64,000 nucleotides of DNA from Prevotella sp. (GCA_017960525.1 JAGCZA010000140.1:1-64000), one strand, 5' to 3'. Positions 52,001 to 60,401 are shown, counted from the stretch's first letter. Translations and numbers: made by a program. Notes: a model not told the origin generated them from the sequence alone.

Positions 52001-54869
52001 CGAGCAGACCCACCAGTCCTCCTACCTTTGCGCCGCCGCCCACGCTACCACTAAGTATTCCGCAGTTGTAGATGCGGGTACTGCCTGTAGCCTCGTTGCA
52101 GATGGCACCTACGTTAGTGCCAACACTGATGCTTACATTGTCGAGGATGACATTCTTGATGACGGCTCCATCTGCGTAGCCCACAAGCGAATGGCCTACG
52201 CCGTAGATGGTTTTTAGCTGACCGTCGATGGTTCCTTTGAAGGGGTCTCCTGCTGTACCGATAACCTTTGTAACATCAAAGCCCTCACTTAAAATATAGT
52301 TGCCATACATGTTGGTGATTTCATCCGAGCAGTAAACCAGTCCTCCAGATGACGAGGCTTTAGGTAGGACAAACAGGGTGGTCTGTGTCCCTTCATCGTC
52401 GCTTAATGGGGCTGTAGGCTGCTGGGCGTCGAGGGTAGAGATTGACGTCGCCACGTTATGATGGTCGAATCGGGGCATCAGTCGTATGTTTCCGTTGTCG
52501 TCGCTGACAGCCATAAACGTTGAATTCGTGACATGCAACATCTGATAGCCAGTACCTGTTGTCTTATCCATGTTATAGTAGTCAGATGCAACGAAAGCTT
52601 CGCCATAATCCCCCAACGTCACAGTCTTTGCACCCGTATAGGTCGATCGCATTCCACCACTGCCATCAAGTACAGCATCATCAGCAGTAGTTTTGAAAAG
52701 CTTGCCCGTGTTAACACTTACTATCTGCAGGTTATAGGGGTCGAAGCCATTCTGTCCGTTAGTCTTATCGTAAACAGCGTCGTCGCGATTGGCGAAATAG
52801 GCGGCCTCTGTTTCATCCTTTGTCTTTTCCTCATAGCTTCCACTATAATTGTAGCCCATCTCCGTGTCGATATTGAAGTTTGGCTTGACGTACCAAAGCA
52901 ACCCAGATTCATTGGTGACAGTAGAGACATCAGAAACATTGGCTACAGGCTCAGTAGTGATGGTACTACCGTCGGTGGTCTTGGCGTAATTCGTGCCTTG
53001 CCTGATGAGATATTTAGAATTAGAGGCATCCGTTCCCGCCTGAGTATCTGCGCCGGTATATCGGCCACGATATGTGCCCATCACCTCGTAGGTGACATAG
53101 ATGTCGGCCAGCGTACCAGTAGATGCCACTTCGGGATAGTCGGCCAAAGAGGTGCTCTCTTTCTGATGCTGGGCATTCTTCGAGGCAGTTGCATTACCCC
53201 GGATTGGCTTATATTTTTGATAGCCGGACTCCTTGACGAAGTTCGTCCAGAAATGATACATCTTGACCATCGGGCTGTTATACTTCTTGATTGCAGCATC
53301 GTAAGCCTCCTTGTCAGAAGAACGGTTGGTGATGGGTTTTCGCATCACCTCCCAGCCATGTTGGTCAAGCAGAATCAGCGCACCATCGAGGTCGTATTCC
53401 ACCAGGTCGAAGTCACCGTTATAGTCGCTTCCCACCTTCGTACCCACGCCGATGGTCTGGAACCAGTGTGGACCATAGCCGAAGGCTTTCTTGGAATTGG
53501 TCCATGTCGAACCATTTGCCCATACGTTGTAGGTGTGCCAGCCTATTGCCCCTTCTCCAGTCGTGAGAGCACCTTCTATTTGGCCGTCTGTTGGAGTAGT
53601 GCCAATAGTGTAGGCATTGTACTTTGCGTGGATAACATTAGCTGCCGTAGGATTGGTCTTCCAGTAGTTCTCAAACGAAGTAACTGTATGCCGCACGTCA
53701 TTAGCAGCATTGCCGTCAAGATCGTCCACAACGTCAGAGGTGACCAAACGGAAGTGTGTACCTGTACCTTTAAGAATCATGTAGTCGGTGGGCTTATGAC
53801 GCACAGCATGGGCATCGTCTGAGGCATCATAGACCGAAGGATTGTTCGAAATGACACCGGTAACCACTTGGTTGTATCCCTGTGGTTTGTAGGTACGCAG
53901 ATAGGAGTAGTGCGTGTCATCGGTGGTACCGTCGGTTCGTGTTTGCAGTGAAGCAATCCTCAGACGGTAGGGATCGCCGCCTTCCAAGTACCAGGCCCAG
54001 CGGGTGCGGGTGCTGGCTACTGCATCTGCCGTTGCGTCCAACTTGTCCTGACCATAAACGAAAAGGCCGCCCTCACCGTTGATGTAGGGATAGATGCCCG
54101 GTTTTGCTGTAGTCTCAAAACCGTCGCCCGACTCCTGACGGAACGAGGTGCCGCCGGCAAACTTCAGCAGGTATTTCTTGCCATCGACGGCACGCTGTTC
54201 AGAACCGTCAAGGTCGTAGGTACTGCTGGGGTCGTATTTGACATAGATGTCTTTAGGGGCACTGTCGAAATTGGATATCTCGCTTGCTCCAGTTCTCAGC
54301 GTATAAACACCGTCTATGACATTGAAGTCACTTTCCTTATAGAAATGATAGGTCTGCACCAGCGGACTCTGCCACTTTGCCGGCACTTCGAGAGCATCGA
54401 AGTCACCGCTCTGCTCAACGATGATGTGTCCACTCATGTCGATGATATGGATGGTGTAGGCATTGGTGGGCTTGACAGTAAACGTCACGGTGACCAATGC
54501 ACCAGCATAGCCGGTGGGAACTTCAAAAGTGTAGTCGGCAGCAGCGTCTGTTTCATCTGAGCCTGTAACATCAAGCCTGTCTGCAATGGCGGGTGCTCTG
54601 CGGCGTGACTGCGCCTGGTTGAGATTTTGCAGTTTCTGCACGATGATATCCGATTTACTAATCAAATAGCCTTCAGCAGGTGTGACGGTGATGGTTACCG
54701 TCTGCCCTACAACGCTCTTAACCACTACTGATCCTCCTTCAGGAGAAGCTGGGTCGATAATGATATCCGTATCACTTAAAGCCCACGTTTCACTTGCTGC
54801 ACCCATAAAGAGTGCAAGCGTCAAAATGATTGTACGTATAATTCTTCCTGTATTCATATCTCGTTTCAT
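49035..54869 (-). CDS. Large exported GLUG-repeat protein with C-terminal YGGG motifs
   Basis: 1944 residues. Signal peptide: IIRTIILTLALFMGAASETWA (start at Met1 54869 or Met5 54857). The N-terminal half is a series of strand-rich modules around KYLLKFAGG, KYLIRQG, LYVKPNF and YNLQIVS repeats. A GLUG segment lies near the middle (VGGLVGLLDGSSRVINCFSYANI, GGIVGYNN). Then come a long beta-rich stretch and, from about residue 1700, the V-(Y/F)-G-G-G motifs shared with the 3552-residue protein (VTGNVYGGGSLGKVSGD, GHVFGGGEESYV, YGNVFGGGDRGVVEG). No type IX sorting domain is visible at the very end. The start codon overlaps the stop of the ATPase gene by four bases (ATGA), suggesting coupled translation. 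Function unknown; surface location inferred. Confidence 0.85.
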   Translation of the reverse strand: MKRDMNTGRIIRTIILTLALFMGAASETWALSDTDIIIDPASPEGGSVVVKSVVGQTVTITVTPAEGYLISKSDIIVQKLQNLNQAQSRRRAPAIADRLDVTGSDETDAAADYTFEVPTGYAGALVTVTFTVKPTNAYTIHIIDMSGHIIVEQSGDFDALEVPAKWQSPLVQTYHFYKESDFNVIDGVYTLRTGASEISNFDSAPKDIYVKYDPSSTYDLDGSEQRAVDGKKYLLKFAGGTSFRQESGDGFETTAKPGIYPYINGEGGLFVYGQDKLDATADAVASTRTRWAWYLEGGDPYRLRIASLQTRTDGTTDDTHYSYLRTYKPQGYNQVVTGVISNNPSVYDASDDAHAVRHKPTDYMILKGTGTHFRLVTSDVVDDLDGNAANDVRHTVTSFENYWKTNPTAANVIHAKYNAYTIGTTPTDGQIEGALTTGEGAIGWHTYNVWANGSTWTNSKKAFGYGPHWFQTIGVGTKVGSDYNGDFDLVEYDLDGALILLDQHGWEVMRKPITNRSSDKEAYDAAIKKYNSPMVKMYHFWTNFVKESGYQKYKPIRGNATASKNAQHQKESTSLADYPEVASTGTLADIYVTYEVMGTYRGRYTGADTQAGTDASNSKYLIRQGTNYAKTTDGSTITTEPVANVSDVSTVTNESGLLWYVKPNFNIDTEMGYNYSGSYEEKTKDETEAAYFANRDDAVYDKTNGQNGFDPYNLQIVSVNTGKLFKTTADDAVLDGSGGMRSTYTGAKTVTLGDYGEAFVASDYYNMDKTTGTGYQMLHVTNSTFMAVSDDNGNIRLMPRFDHHNVATSISTLDAQQPTAPLSDDEGTQTTLFVLPKASSSGGLVYCSDEITNMYGNYILSEGFDVTKVIGTAGDPFKGTIDGQLKTIYGVGHSLVGYADGAVIKNVILDNVSISVGTNVGAICNEATGSTRIYNCGILSGSVGGGAKVGGLVGLLDGSSRVINCFSYANINSGTDKGGIVGYNNKASTQSSLTTMVMNCMFYGNIADGNNISPVYGGTEINNVAGGMNNYNYYRYRSPYSVDKKITKYNRALAMEEKFINRFERYRLLLNSNKKLAAKYASTSDVTVNPDDMAKWVLETADRTIDNPYPYPVLKQQGKYPSIINYDAKNAPDSTLVGRLKGGKLGRILAVTIKTKSEKTDGGQSWPTATTSDVQTTSLNLIRTDKDEVRFNFNYDKVQLPYYNDVGTGNYTENRVVTGWKITDITGGTAGTYNPEDEWGGYNFADRNCTNKDKYSVSGRVFSQGAYWDVPNGVTAITIEPYWAIANYVSDDTYDVVYNKDYAIQTFTPFGTQYSNNSTIDIYNDGSTDQKVYNTISAALAGFNNTNKTVYDQAVVLVGNVHQYANPTNVDTPYTVMSIDMNHDNEPDYSYIFTHDNRRPISPIRYDFINIMGVAEAQIPNGATLLRNVSIFNLKGWFEITNTCVVNFSQFEYDNNKDSQNGVTKSSAPLILLGGTFEQLVSTQKSECSTGTKYIHVGSNAWFAKFGTGTHSDGSKFTPHVPISVTGGDYDEFYLSGTYQPTISNMQSDNAECYISGGHFGEMAGASLEAIQGDVRWDINWADITNFYGGGVNAVNPITGDIRVDMTNSHVHLYCGGPKFGDMTEEKKVTTNATDCHFDTFFGAGYGGNAYNRVKYKDEQNVEPNSQQSNYTSERGKYYDGTSSSTSYGKKGKGVATDFDYEFFVWSTGGTGSRFYVKFITFSLATTHSVTSKLTKCKVTGNVYGGGSLGKVSGDVNTMLTNCDVNGNVFGAGYSATLPKIDVRTAPAFIEGKEPKKNMNIGMFEPGEANTTEEYEWKQLTTMPGNGQAGMISNDDGNYVYTNENLNKSNLGSVAGNVTLTIKGDSKIGTDGDATKGHVFGGGEESYVTKSKDSNNQPIANTGNTTVYIEGNTQVYGNVFGGGDRGVVEGSTEVNIRETPSENP

Positions 54870-56476
54870 TTTTTTACTATTTTATAACTGTCGATGGTAC
54901 GGCGGTCCTCACTTATATTCATGCCTACGGCTACGATGGAGCGGCTATCGGCGGCGAAGCGCACAGCGTAGTCCTTCTTCAGAATCTGGTCGGCGGCCTC
55001 ATCTGCCGACTTGCCGTATTTTAGTTCTATGATGTATATTGTGTCGGGCATCTTCAGGACAATGTCCATACGTCCGTCGGCAGTCTGGTCTTCTGCCTGC
55101 ACGTCGGCTCCCACACCCACTAAGGCGGCATAGATGAGCGACTGATAGAGCTGCTCGTTCTGGTTCTTGTCCGTAATAGAATATGGAATGCCGGCATACC
55201 AGCGGCGTACCACCTCGATAAACTGCTCGATGGAGATTTTTTTGAAGCGAAGGTCGTTGTAGGCATTTGCCAGCGTGTCCTGGCTACCCACGTAGTCCTC
55301 CATGTAATACTGGTAGAGTGAGTAGGCAAAACCTTCGCGCACCTCTTCATTGGGAAATCCCAAGGTGAATTGTTTAGTGAGTGGGTCGTATTCCTTCAGC
55401 GTCAGGTAGCCGCTTTGGTACAGCACGGGGATGGGGTCGGTGATGCGCTCGGTGGGCGCGTCGAAACGGCGGAGCGGATACTGACAGCCATCTAACTGAT
55501 GTATGCTGAGGCTGTGCTGACGCATCACGTTGATGAGCATCGTCGGCGTGCCGGTGGAGAACCAGAAATGCTGGATGTCGCCCATTGCAAAAGCATTGAT
55601 GAGGCTCCAGGGACAATAGATGTCGGTCATCTCATTGGAGAAGTGGTAGCCGTCGTAGGTCTGCTTCAGCTTCGCCACCACGTCATCGTAGGTATAGTGC
55701 AGCCCCCAGCGGCCGTAGGTCTTGTTCATCTTCTCCGCCAGCAGTTCTATGTCGGGCTTCATCTGTGTGAGCAGTTCCTCTTCGGTAATGCCGCAGACGG
55801 CCTCGTAGGCAGGGTCGAAGGTCAGCTGCTGCAGGTTGTTCAGCTCGCTGAACACCGACAGCTGGGAGAACTTCGAGATGCCCGTCAGGAAGACGAAGCG
55901 CAGATACTGTGCCTGTGCTTTCAGGGGCGAAAAGAGGTTGCGTATGCGGTCGCGGATATAGTCCTGCAACTCGCGGTTGTTGATGCTGTCGAGCATCGGC
56001 GCGTCGTACTCGTCAACGAGGATGACCACCTTCTCCCCCGTCTCCTTATAGGCAGCCTGGATGATGTTCTTCAGCCTGACATCGTATGCGAAGGCATCGC
56101 TTTCCTGGGGCGCGTTCCAAAGCTGTTCGTAGTCACGCAACATGCTGTTGACAGTGCTGTGCAGCCGCTCTTTCTCGTAATACTTGCCACTCGACATGTC
56201 AAGGCGGATGACGGGGTACTGCCGCCATTCCGTCTCCTTGTCGTAGATATAGAGTCCCTCGAACAGCTCCTTGCGGCCCTCGAAGTAGCAGCGCAGCGTG
56301 TCGACCAGCAGCGACTTGCCGAAGCGGCGCGGACGGCTCAGGAAGAAGTACTGGGCATCGGTCTCCACCATCTGCCACACATACTTCGTCTTGTCCACAT
56401 ATACGGACTTCCGCTGGCGTATCCAGTCAAATGTCTGCACGCCCACGGCATAGCCTCGTCTTTTATATTCTTCCAT
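54866..56476 (-). CDS. AAA-ATPase_like / PDDEXK_9 protein
   Basis: 536 residues of a family greatly expanded in Bacteroidales. The N-terminal P-loop is FLSRPRRFGKSLLVDTL, the Walker B is VVILVDEYDAPML, and the GISKFSQLSVFSELNNL motif is typical. The C-terminal nuclease-like domain shows GRMDIVLKMPDTIYIIELKYGKSADEAADQIL. Family function has not been shown. It overlaps the 1944-residue gene by ATGA and is 43 bp downstream of the 995-residue gene. It is unrelated in fine sequence to the AAA_35-like pair, so three ATPase subfamilies sit in this one cluster. Conserved neighbours of such ATPases are usually variable, so a link to surface proteins is speculative. Confidence 0.88.
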   Translation of the reverse strand: MEEYKRRGYAVGVQTFDWIRQRKSVYVDKTKYVWQMVETDAQYFFLSRPRRFGKSLLVDTLRCYFEGRKELFEGLYIYDKETEWRQYPVIRLDMSSGKYYEKERLHSTVNSMLRDYEQLWNAPQESDAFAYDVRLKNIIQAAYKETGEKVVILVDEYDAPMLDSINNRELQDYIRDRIRNLFSPLKAQAQYLRFVFLTGISKFSQLSVFSELNNLQQLTFDPAYEAVCGITEEELLTQMKPDIELLAEKMNKTYGRWGLHYTYDDVVAKLKQTYDGYHFSNEMTDIYCPWSLINAFAMGDIQHFWFSTGTPTMLINVMRQHSLSIHQLDGCQYPLRRFDAPTERITDPIPVLYQSGYLTLKEYDPLTKQFTLGFPNEEVREGFAYSLYQYYMEDYVGSQDTLANAYNDLRFKKISIEQFIEVVRRWYAGIPYSITDKNQNEQLYQSLIYAALVGVGADVQAEDQTADGRMDIVLKMPDTIYIIELKYGKSADEAADQILKKDYAVRFAADSRSIVAVGMNISEDRRTIDSYKIVKK

Positions 56477-56519
56477 CGTTCAGTTCTTTCGTTACAAATA
56501 TCTTGTGTCAATGCAATAA

Positions 56520-59507
56520 TTATCTCACAACAATCTTCTGGCCGTTCCTCAGGTAGAGACCTTTCTTCATCGGCTTTCCGTTGAGGCGTCGACCGTCGAG
56601 AGTGTACCATGAGCCGGAAGGGTGAGAGGTGAGGGTTGAGAGGTGAGAGTCTTCGATACTGGTGGCCTCGCTCCAGTTGATGGTGAGGCGGGCGGGAGCA
56701 GGACGGCTGCCACTTACTATGGCACTCTTGGGAAGGTAAATTTTCCCTGCTTCCAGGGTGCCGGCAGCATTGAGCACGAACTCGCCATTGTAGAGGATGT
56801 AGATTTGGCCTGCAGTGAAAGATGTTCCTGTTGACACTGCCAGTTTGTTCTCACTTACTGTAGGTGCTGCCCCGCTTGTCGGCTGTGCCATGAATCCGTT
56901 GGAGCTGGCAGTGGAAAGCAGTATCACGGGAACGTCTTCAGGGATATAGCTCAACGATGGTGCCGTCAATACATTGCCGCTGGTGACTCCTGTCACAATA
57001 TGTGCCGTATAGCCCGTCGGTGTGGCGAAAGCCCCCTCGGTGCTACCAATGACGAAGGAGGCAGCCCATTCTGTATTGGCGCTATTGGGATGGAAGTCAA
57101 CGTTCACGAACTTGGCCTTGACCGTTCCAGTATAGTTGTTGACACCTTGATAAATAGCTTCATAATACTTGGTAGTAGCGTCCCCCGTAGTGGTAACGGT
57201 GTAATCATTTCCCGCCCCTACTGTAAGGGCTGTTCCGTTGTGAGAAATGGAAGGAGTGAAGGAATAGGTGTCGTTCCCATTGTCGGTTTTCGTTATATCG
57301 ACGCTGATGCCATTGGCGGGAACATAGGTGCCACTGCCCAGACTCTTCGGGGTGATGGTGAAGTTTGCACCAGTATAGCTGATTGTATAGTTAGAATTAG
57401 AAGCCAATGTTCCCTGTTCGATGGCGTATGTGCCAACATTATTGCCAGCGGCACGAATAAGTGCACCCGACAAAACGCCAGCTGCCGTGTCTTCAAATTT
57501 TAAACCTGTAGTCGTATAAGTCAGCTCAGGATCAGCATCGCCATATCCTTTTGATTTCGCATCGGCTGTGACAGTCAGCACAGCCGGGTCAATGGTGAAC
57601 GTCGTAGAGCCGTAAACAATAAAACCGTCATCTGCGCCGCTATCCGTAATGGTGACTGTCGCTGTTCCTGCATTTTGGTTGTTTGTATAAGTCAGCAGAT
57701 AGGCTGTTGAAGGAATCGTTGCCGAACTGTATTCAAGGTGGTCTATTGGCTTTTTCTCCGTTCCGTCATAAACGTATGAGAAGCCTGTTTTATATTGAAA
57801 GGAGGGCTCGGTGATAATAGTCTGTGTCGCTGTCTCGGAAGCGAGATAGCCGGCATGAGTGGCTATGGCCTTTACTACGGTATTGGAAGTTACGGAGAAA
57901 GGATCGCTGTAGGCGGTACTACTTGTGGTGGGAGTGCCGCCGTCGATGGTGTAGCGAACAGTAGCCCCGCTGCCAGAATTAATGGTGACCAGAGAGGTAG
58001 AACTGTTGAAGCTGATGGTCGGAGTATCACATTGTGGCACGTCGTATGTTGTAACATCGGAAGATACTGCACCCACATAGGCGATAGCCTTGATGACCGT
58101 TGCATCGCCCAAGGAGAAGGCCGTAGAATATTCTGTGCTTGTATTGTCTGGAGTATCGCCGTTGGTAGTGTAGTATATCGTGGCTCCGGCAGTGGCAGTG
58201 CTCAAAGAGATAGTGCCGTCGAAGTTGTTGGTAATGGTCGGTGCTTCTACAGCGACATAATCCGTCGCCACAAAAACCCAGTGCCCTTTGTCTGTGTTCC
58301 TATCACTACGCAAATCGAGTTTCTCATTATTTGCAATACTGGAGGGTGCCATACTGTTGGCAAAGTTGCTTACATCGTATTTAGACATAGCCAACTTGGG
58401 CATGATGGAATACCAAGAATTTCCCTGGTTATCATAGGAATTCACCATCACAAATTGGAAACGATCAGCATCTCCAGCAACATAATCAGACAGTATAAAT
58501 TTATCATTTTGATTGCTTCCATTAATGGTTGTTGCCGTAAACTTCAAATATTTCTCCGTCTGCGCATTCACAATATAGTAATATTTTAGGTTGTCAATCT
58601 GGGCGTCCGTTGCCGCCTCTAAGAAATACCAAACCTTTTTCTTGTCATCCGCAGTTGAGATAGTCACATAATTGTTATCATCGTAGGAAACATTATAGGT
58701 TGAGCTCCTCACATGGTTTATATTGTAATAATGTTTATCGTTGCTAGTTGAAACCACAAACGGTAACCCGGATTGCGGCCATTGCACGTCATTTCTTGCC
58801 ACAAACTTCCATTGTGAGTTTAGATCTCCGACAGGAGTGTTATTCCAATTACTCGCTTTAAGCCAATAACCATTGCCAAATTGGAGATTGCCGCTTCTTT
58901 TGCTCACCCAACCCGTTTGATCATTAGTTCCAGTGTCTTTTGGATAAATCACCCAACTACCTGAGGTGATACCTTGTGGAGTATCAAATGAGAACTTGAA
59001 CTTATCGTCATCAGCAGAGGCATAGGCTGCAACTTGAATAGTATTGTTATCCCCCGCGTTACCAGTTTTTTTCAAATACGTTCCCGTTTCCTTGTTAATG
59101 ATGTAATAGTAGTTAGTTTCACCTGATTCCATAAAATACCACAATGCTCTCAAAGTAGGTGCATTGGTAGTGGAAGCACAAGTGTTATCGGAGTTAGGGA
59201 CAATATAGAAACCTTTGCCACCAACAGATTCAATCCAATAGAATTTCTCAGAATGGTTAGTAACATCATCATCTGTAGTCACTTCAAAAGGAAGGCTTTG
59301 TCCCCACATTTCACCAACTTCCAATGTCATCATCAGGAGCAGGAGGAGCATCCGGATTACAAATCCTGATACTTGGTTCTGTCGGATTCTTGCATCTCTT
59401 TGGTAGCAAGCGAACAGAGTTCGAGCGGCAAATCCGACAGAACGGCAGCGCAAGTGGCGGCAGTCAGTTGTCTGTATGTTCCGTTTCATATCGTATGTCA
59501 TATTCAT
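56520..59507 (-). CDS. Exported MBG / chitobiase-C repeat protein
   Basis: 995 residues if read from ATG 59507; the hydrophobic signal-like segment (MLLLLLMMTLEVGEMWGQ) starts only at residue 53, ATG 59351, and could be the true start. Two chitobiase-C-like units (ATIYYTTNGDTPDNTSTEYS, TVRYTIDGGTPTTSSTAYS) are followed by MBG-type beta-sandwiches (LTVTADAKSKGYGDADPELTY, YTISYTGANFTITPKSLGSG). The end (GSWYTLDGRRLNGKPMKKGLYLRNGQKIVVR) is the usual short C-terminal module of secreted Prevotella proteins and may be a type IX-type sorting signal. The N-terminal 52 codons are made from a dispersed 5' cassette found twice more at 60.4-60.6 and 61.6-61.8 kb. Likely a cell-surface protein. Confidence 0.82.
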   Translation of the reverse strand: MNMTYDMKRNIQTTDCRHLRCRSVGFAARTLFACYQRDARIRQNQVSGFVIRMLLLLLMMTLEVGEMWGQSLPFEVTTDDDVTNHSEKFYWIESVGGKGFYIVPNSDNTCASTTNAPTLRALWYFMESGETNYYYIINKETGTYLKKTGNAGDNNTIQVAAYASADDDKFKFSFDTPQGITSGSWVIYPKDTGTNDQTGWVSKRSGNLQFGNGYWLKASNWNNTPVGDLNSQWKFVARNDVQWPQSGLPFVVSTSNDKHYYNINHVRSSTYNVSYDDNNYVTISTADDKKKVWYFLEAATDAQIDNLKYYYIVNAQTEKYLKFTATTINGSNQNDKFILSDYVAGDADRFQFVMVNSYDNQGNSWYSIMPKLAMSKYDVSNFANSMAPSSIANNEKLDLRSDRNTDKGHWVFVATDYVAVEAPTITNNFDGTISLSTATAGATIYYTTNGDTPDNTSTEYSTAFSLGDATVIKAIAYVGAVSSDVTTYDVPQCDTPTISFNSSTSLVTINSGSGATVRYTIDGGTPTTSSTAYSDPFSVTSNTVVKAIATHAGYLASETATQTIITEPSFQYKTGFSYVYDGTEKKPIDHLEYSSATIPSTAYLLTYTNNQNAGTATVTITDSGADDGFIVYGSTTFTIDPAVLTVTADAKSKGYGDADPELTYTTTGLKFEDTAAGVLSGALIRAAGNNVGTYAIEQGTLASNSNYTISYTGANFTITPKSLGSGTYVPANGISVDITKTDNGNDTYSFTPSISHNGTALTVGAGNDYTVTTTGDATTKYYEAIYQGVNNYTGTVKAKFVNVDFHPNSANTEWAASFVIGSTEGAFATPTGYTAHIVTGVTSGNVLTAPSLSYIPEDVPVILLSTASSNGFMAQPTSGAAPTVSENKLAVSTGTSFTAGQIYILYNGEFVLNAAGTLEAGKIYLPKSAIVSGSRPAPARLTINWSEATSIEDSHLSTLTSHPSGSWYTLDGRRLNGKPMKKGLYLRNGQKIVVR

Positions 59508-59540
59508 TCGTGTAATTCGTTAAATTCGCGGTTCTTGTTA
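59351..59540 (-). repeat. 5' cassette copy A, fused to the 995-residue gene
   Basis: Leader AATTCGT linker, ATG AAT ATG ACA start, MKRNIQTTD segment, palindromic GGATTTGTAATCC-like repeats, then a Leu/Met-rich segment. Copies B (60424-60600) and C (61620-61842) show the same order. Inside copy A a 13-bp perfect inverted repeat GTTCTGTCGGATT / AATCCGACAGAAC is also present. Confidence 0.7.
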
Positions 59541-59566
59541 TATTTTGTTAATTCCTTGCAGAATTA

Positions 59567-59598
59567 TTTGGTTCTTATTGGATAAATGCCTATCTTTG
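59567..59598 (+). promoter_or_regulatory. Promoter of a putative small RNA opposite the Abi gene
   Basis: TTTG (59567-59570), 20-base spacer, TATCTTTG (59591-59598): full consensus. It points into a 50-base non-coding stretch that runs toward the 3' end of the Abi gene on the other strand. Confidence 0.7.
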
Positions 59599-59604
59599 CA
59601 GTGT

Positions 59605-59652
59605 TGAATCCCATCAGCCCCTGACGCAAGTCAAGCTGGTGGGTATTGTTTT
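59605..59652 (+). ncRNA. Putative small structured RNA next to the Abi_2 gene
   Basis: From the predicted start the sequence folds into one compact hairpin. The outer helix is CCCATCAGC (59610-59618) with GCTGGTGGG (59635-59643), nine pairs including one G-U. The inner helix is TGAC/GTCA closed by a GCAA tetraloop (59622-59633). TATTGTTTTA follows and could serve as a terminator. No start codon with a useful frame lies inside. The predicted product is about 45-50 nt and is convergent with the Abi gene, overlapping only its stop codon. Inferred from sequence alone; an alternative is a shared terminator for Abi, but the minus-strand side of the hairpin lacks a T-run. Confidence 0.45.
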
Positions 59653-60349
59653 ATACTGGTTTTAGTCTGTCTATCTTTTTGCAAACACGATTTACATGGT
59701 CTATGCCATAGAGAAAAACACTACTTTTGATACCCATCCATTCAAGTAACACCTGCATCTTTTGGTATTCATTACGGATGTAGTCAGTGTATATTTGTTC
59801 CCCTTGAGCAGGAAAGCAAATAGGTTCGTGGTGTGCTATGCGATTACGTAGAGTGTTTATCTTGTCCAGTTCATTGAATATGTAAGAGGGGTTATATTGA
59901 GCTTGAGCAGAAGACCGTGGACGATTAGGGAAAATCCGAAGCAGGTCTCTTCCCGTTTGGCGATATTGTATTGGAGAGAACATGTATTTCCATATTCCGA
60001 ATTCCATTTCTGCCAGCAATTTGGTGTGTGAATAGGCATTGTCTCTCTGTAATTTGTTATATGCAAAATAAATTATGTCACGCGTTTTAGATAATATTGG
60101 CAATGTAAAGATGCCATTAGGCATAACGGAATTTTTCAGCCATTCAGTACCAAAACGAGCGGACAAATGACTATTGATTGCATTACGTAGTGCAACTTCA
60201 AAAAAACTGATTATTGCAAAGGCGGTCTGGGCCAGCTCTACGTTATAGCGGTAGAGCGTCATCGCCTTACGGGTATCGCCACAACAGGCCTGTACATAGC
60301 GTGTCATGCGCTCCGCAGAGATAATCCGTTCAAAGTCCTTGTATTTCAT
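59651..60349 (-). CDS. Abi_2 (AbiF/AbiD-like) HEPN-domain protein
   Basis: 232 residues, no signal peptide. The family core is MTLYRYNVELAQTAFAIISFFEVALRNAINSHL near residues 31-62. The conserved C-terminal motif LDKINTLRNRIAHHEPICF holds the HEPN R-x4-H motif, Arg168 and His173. An R-x5-H (Arg55-His61) occurs in the first helix region. Abi_2 proteins mediate phage abortive infection and are thought to be HEPN ribonucleases, related to the nuclease domains of Cas13. It has a textbook promoter. A candidate structured RNA lies just past its 3' end on the opposite strand, and a 50-codon ORF of repeat origin lies upstream. Defence role inferred from family. Confidence 0.85.
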   Translation of the reverse strand: MKYKDFERIISAERMTRYVQACCGDTRKAMTLYRYNVELAQTAFAIISFFEVALRNAINSHLSARFGTEWLKNSVMPNGIFTLPILSKTRDIIYFAYNKLQRDNAYSHTKLLAEMEFGIWKYMFSPIQYRQTGRDLLRIFPNRPRSSAQAQYNPSYIFNELDKINTLRNRIAHHEPICFPAQGEQIYTDYIRNEYQKMQVLLEWMGIKSSVFLYGIDHVNRVCKKIDRLKPV

Positions 60350-60370
60350 ACTGTGGCTCCTTTAAATGTG

Positions 60371-60401
60371 CAAAGTTACGACAATTTTTTGAAATGGCAA
60401 A
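60371..60401 (-). promoter_or_regulatory. Promoter of the Abi_2 gene
   Basis: Minus-strand TTTG (60398-60401), 19-base spacer, TAACTTTG (60371-60378). Expected start is near 60364, a leader of about 15 bases. Confidence 0.75.

Noticed and set aside
59605-59652. Reading the hairpin as only a terminator for the Abi gene
   Set aside because: On the Abi strand the hairpin is followed by ATTCAACAC, which is not T-rich, whereas on the opposite strand it has a full promoter before and a T-containing tail after. I keep terminator as a second possibility.
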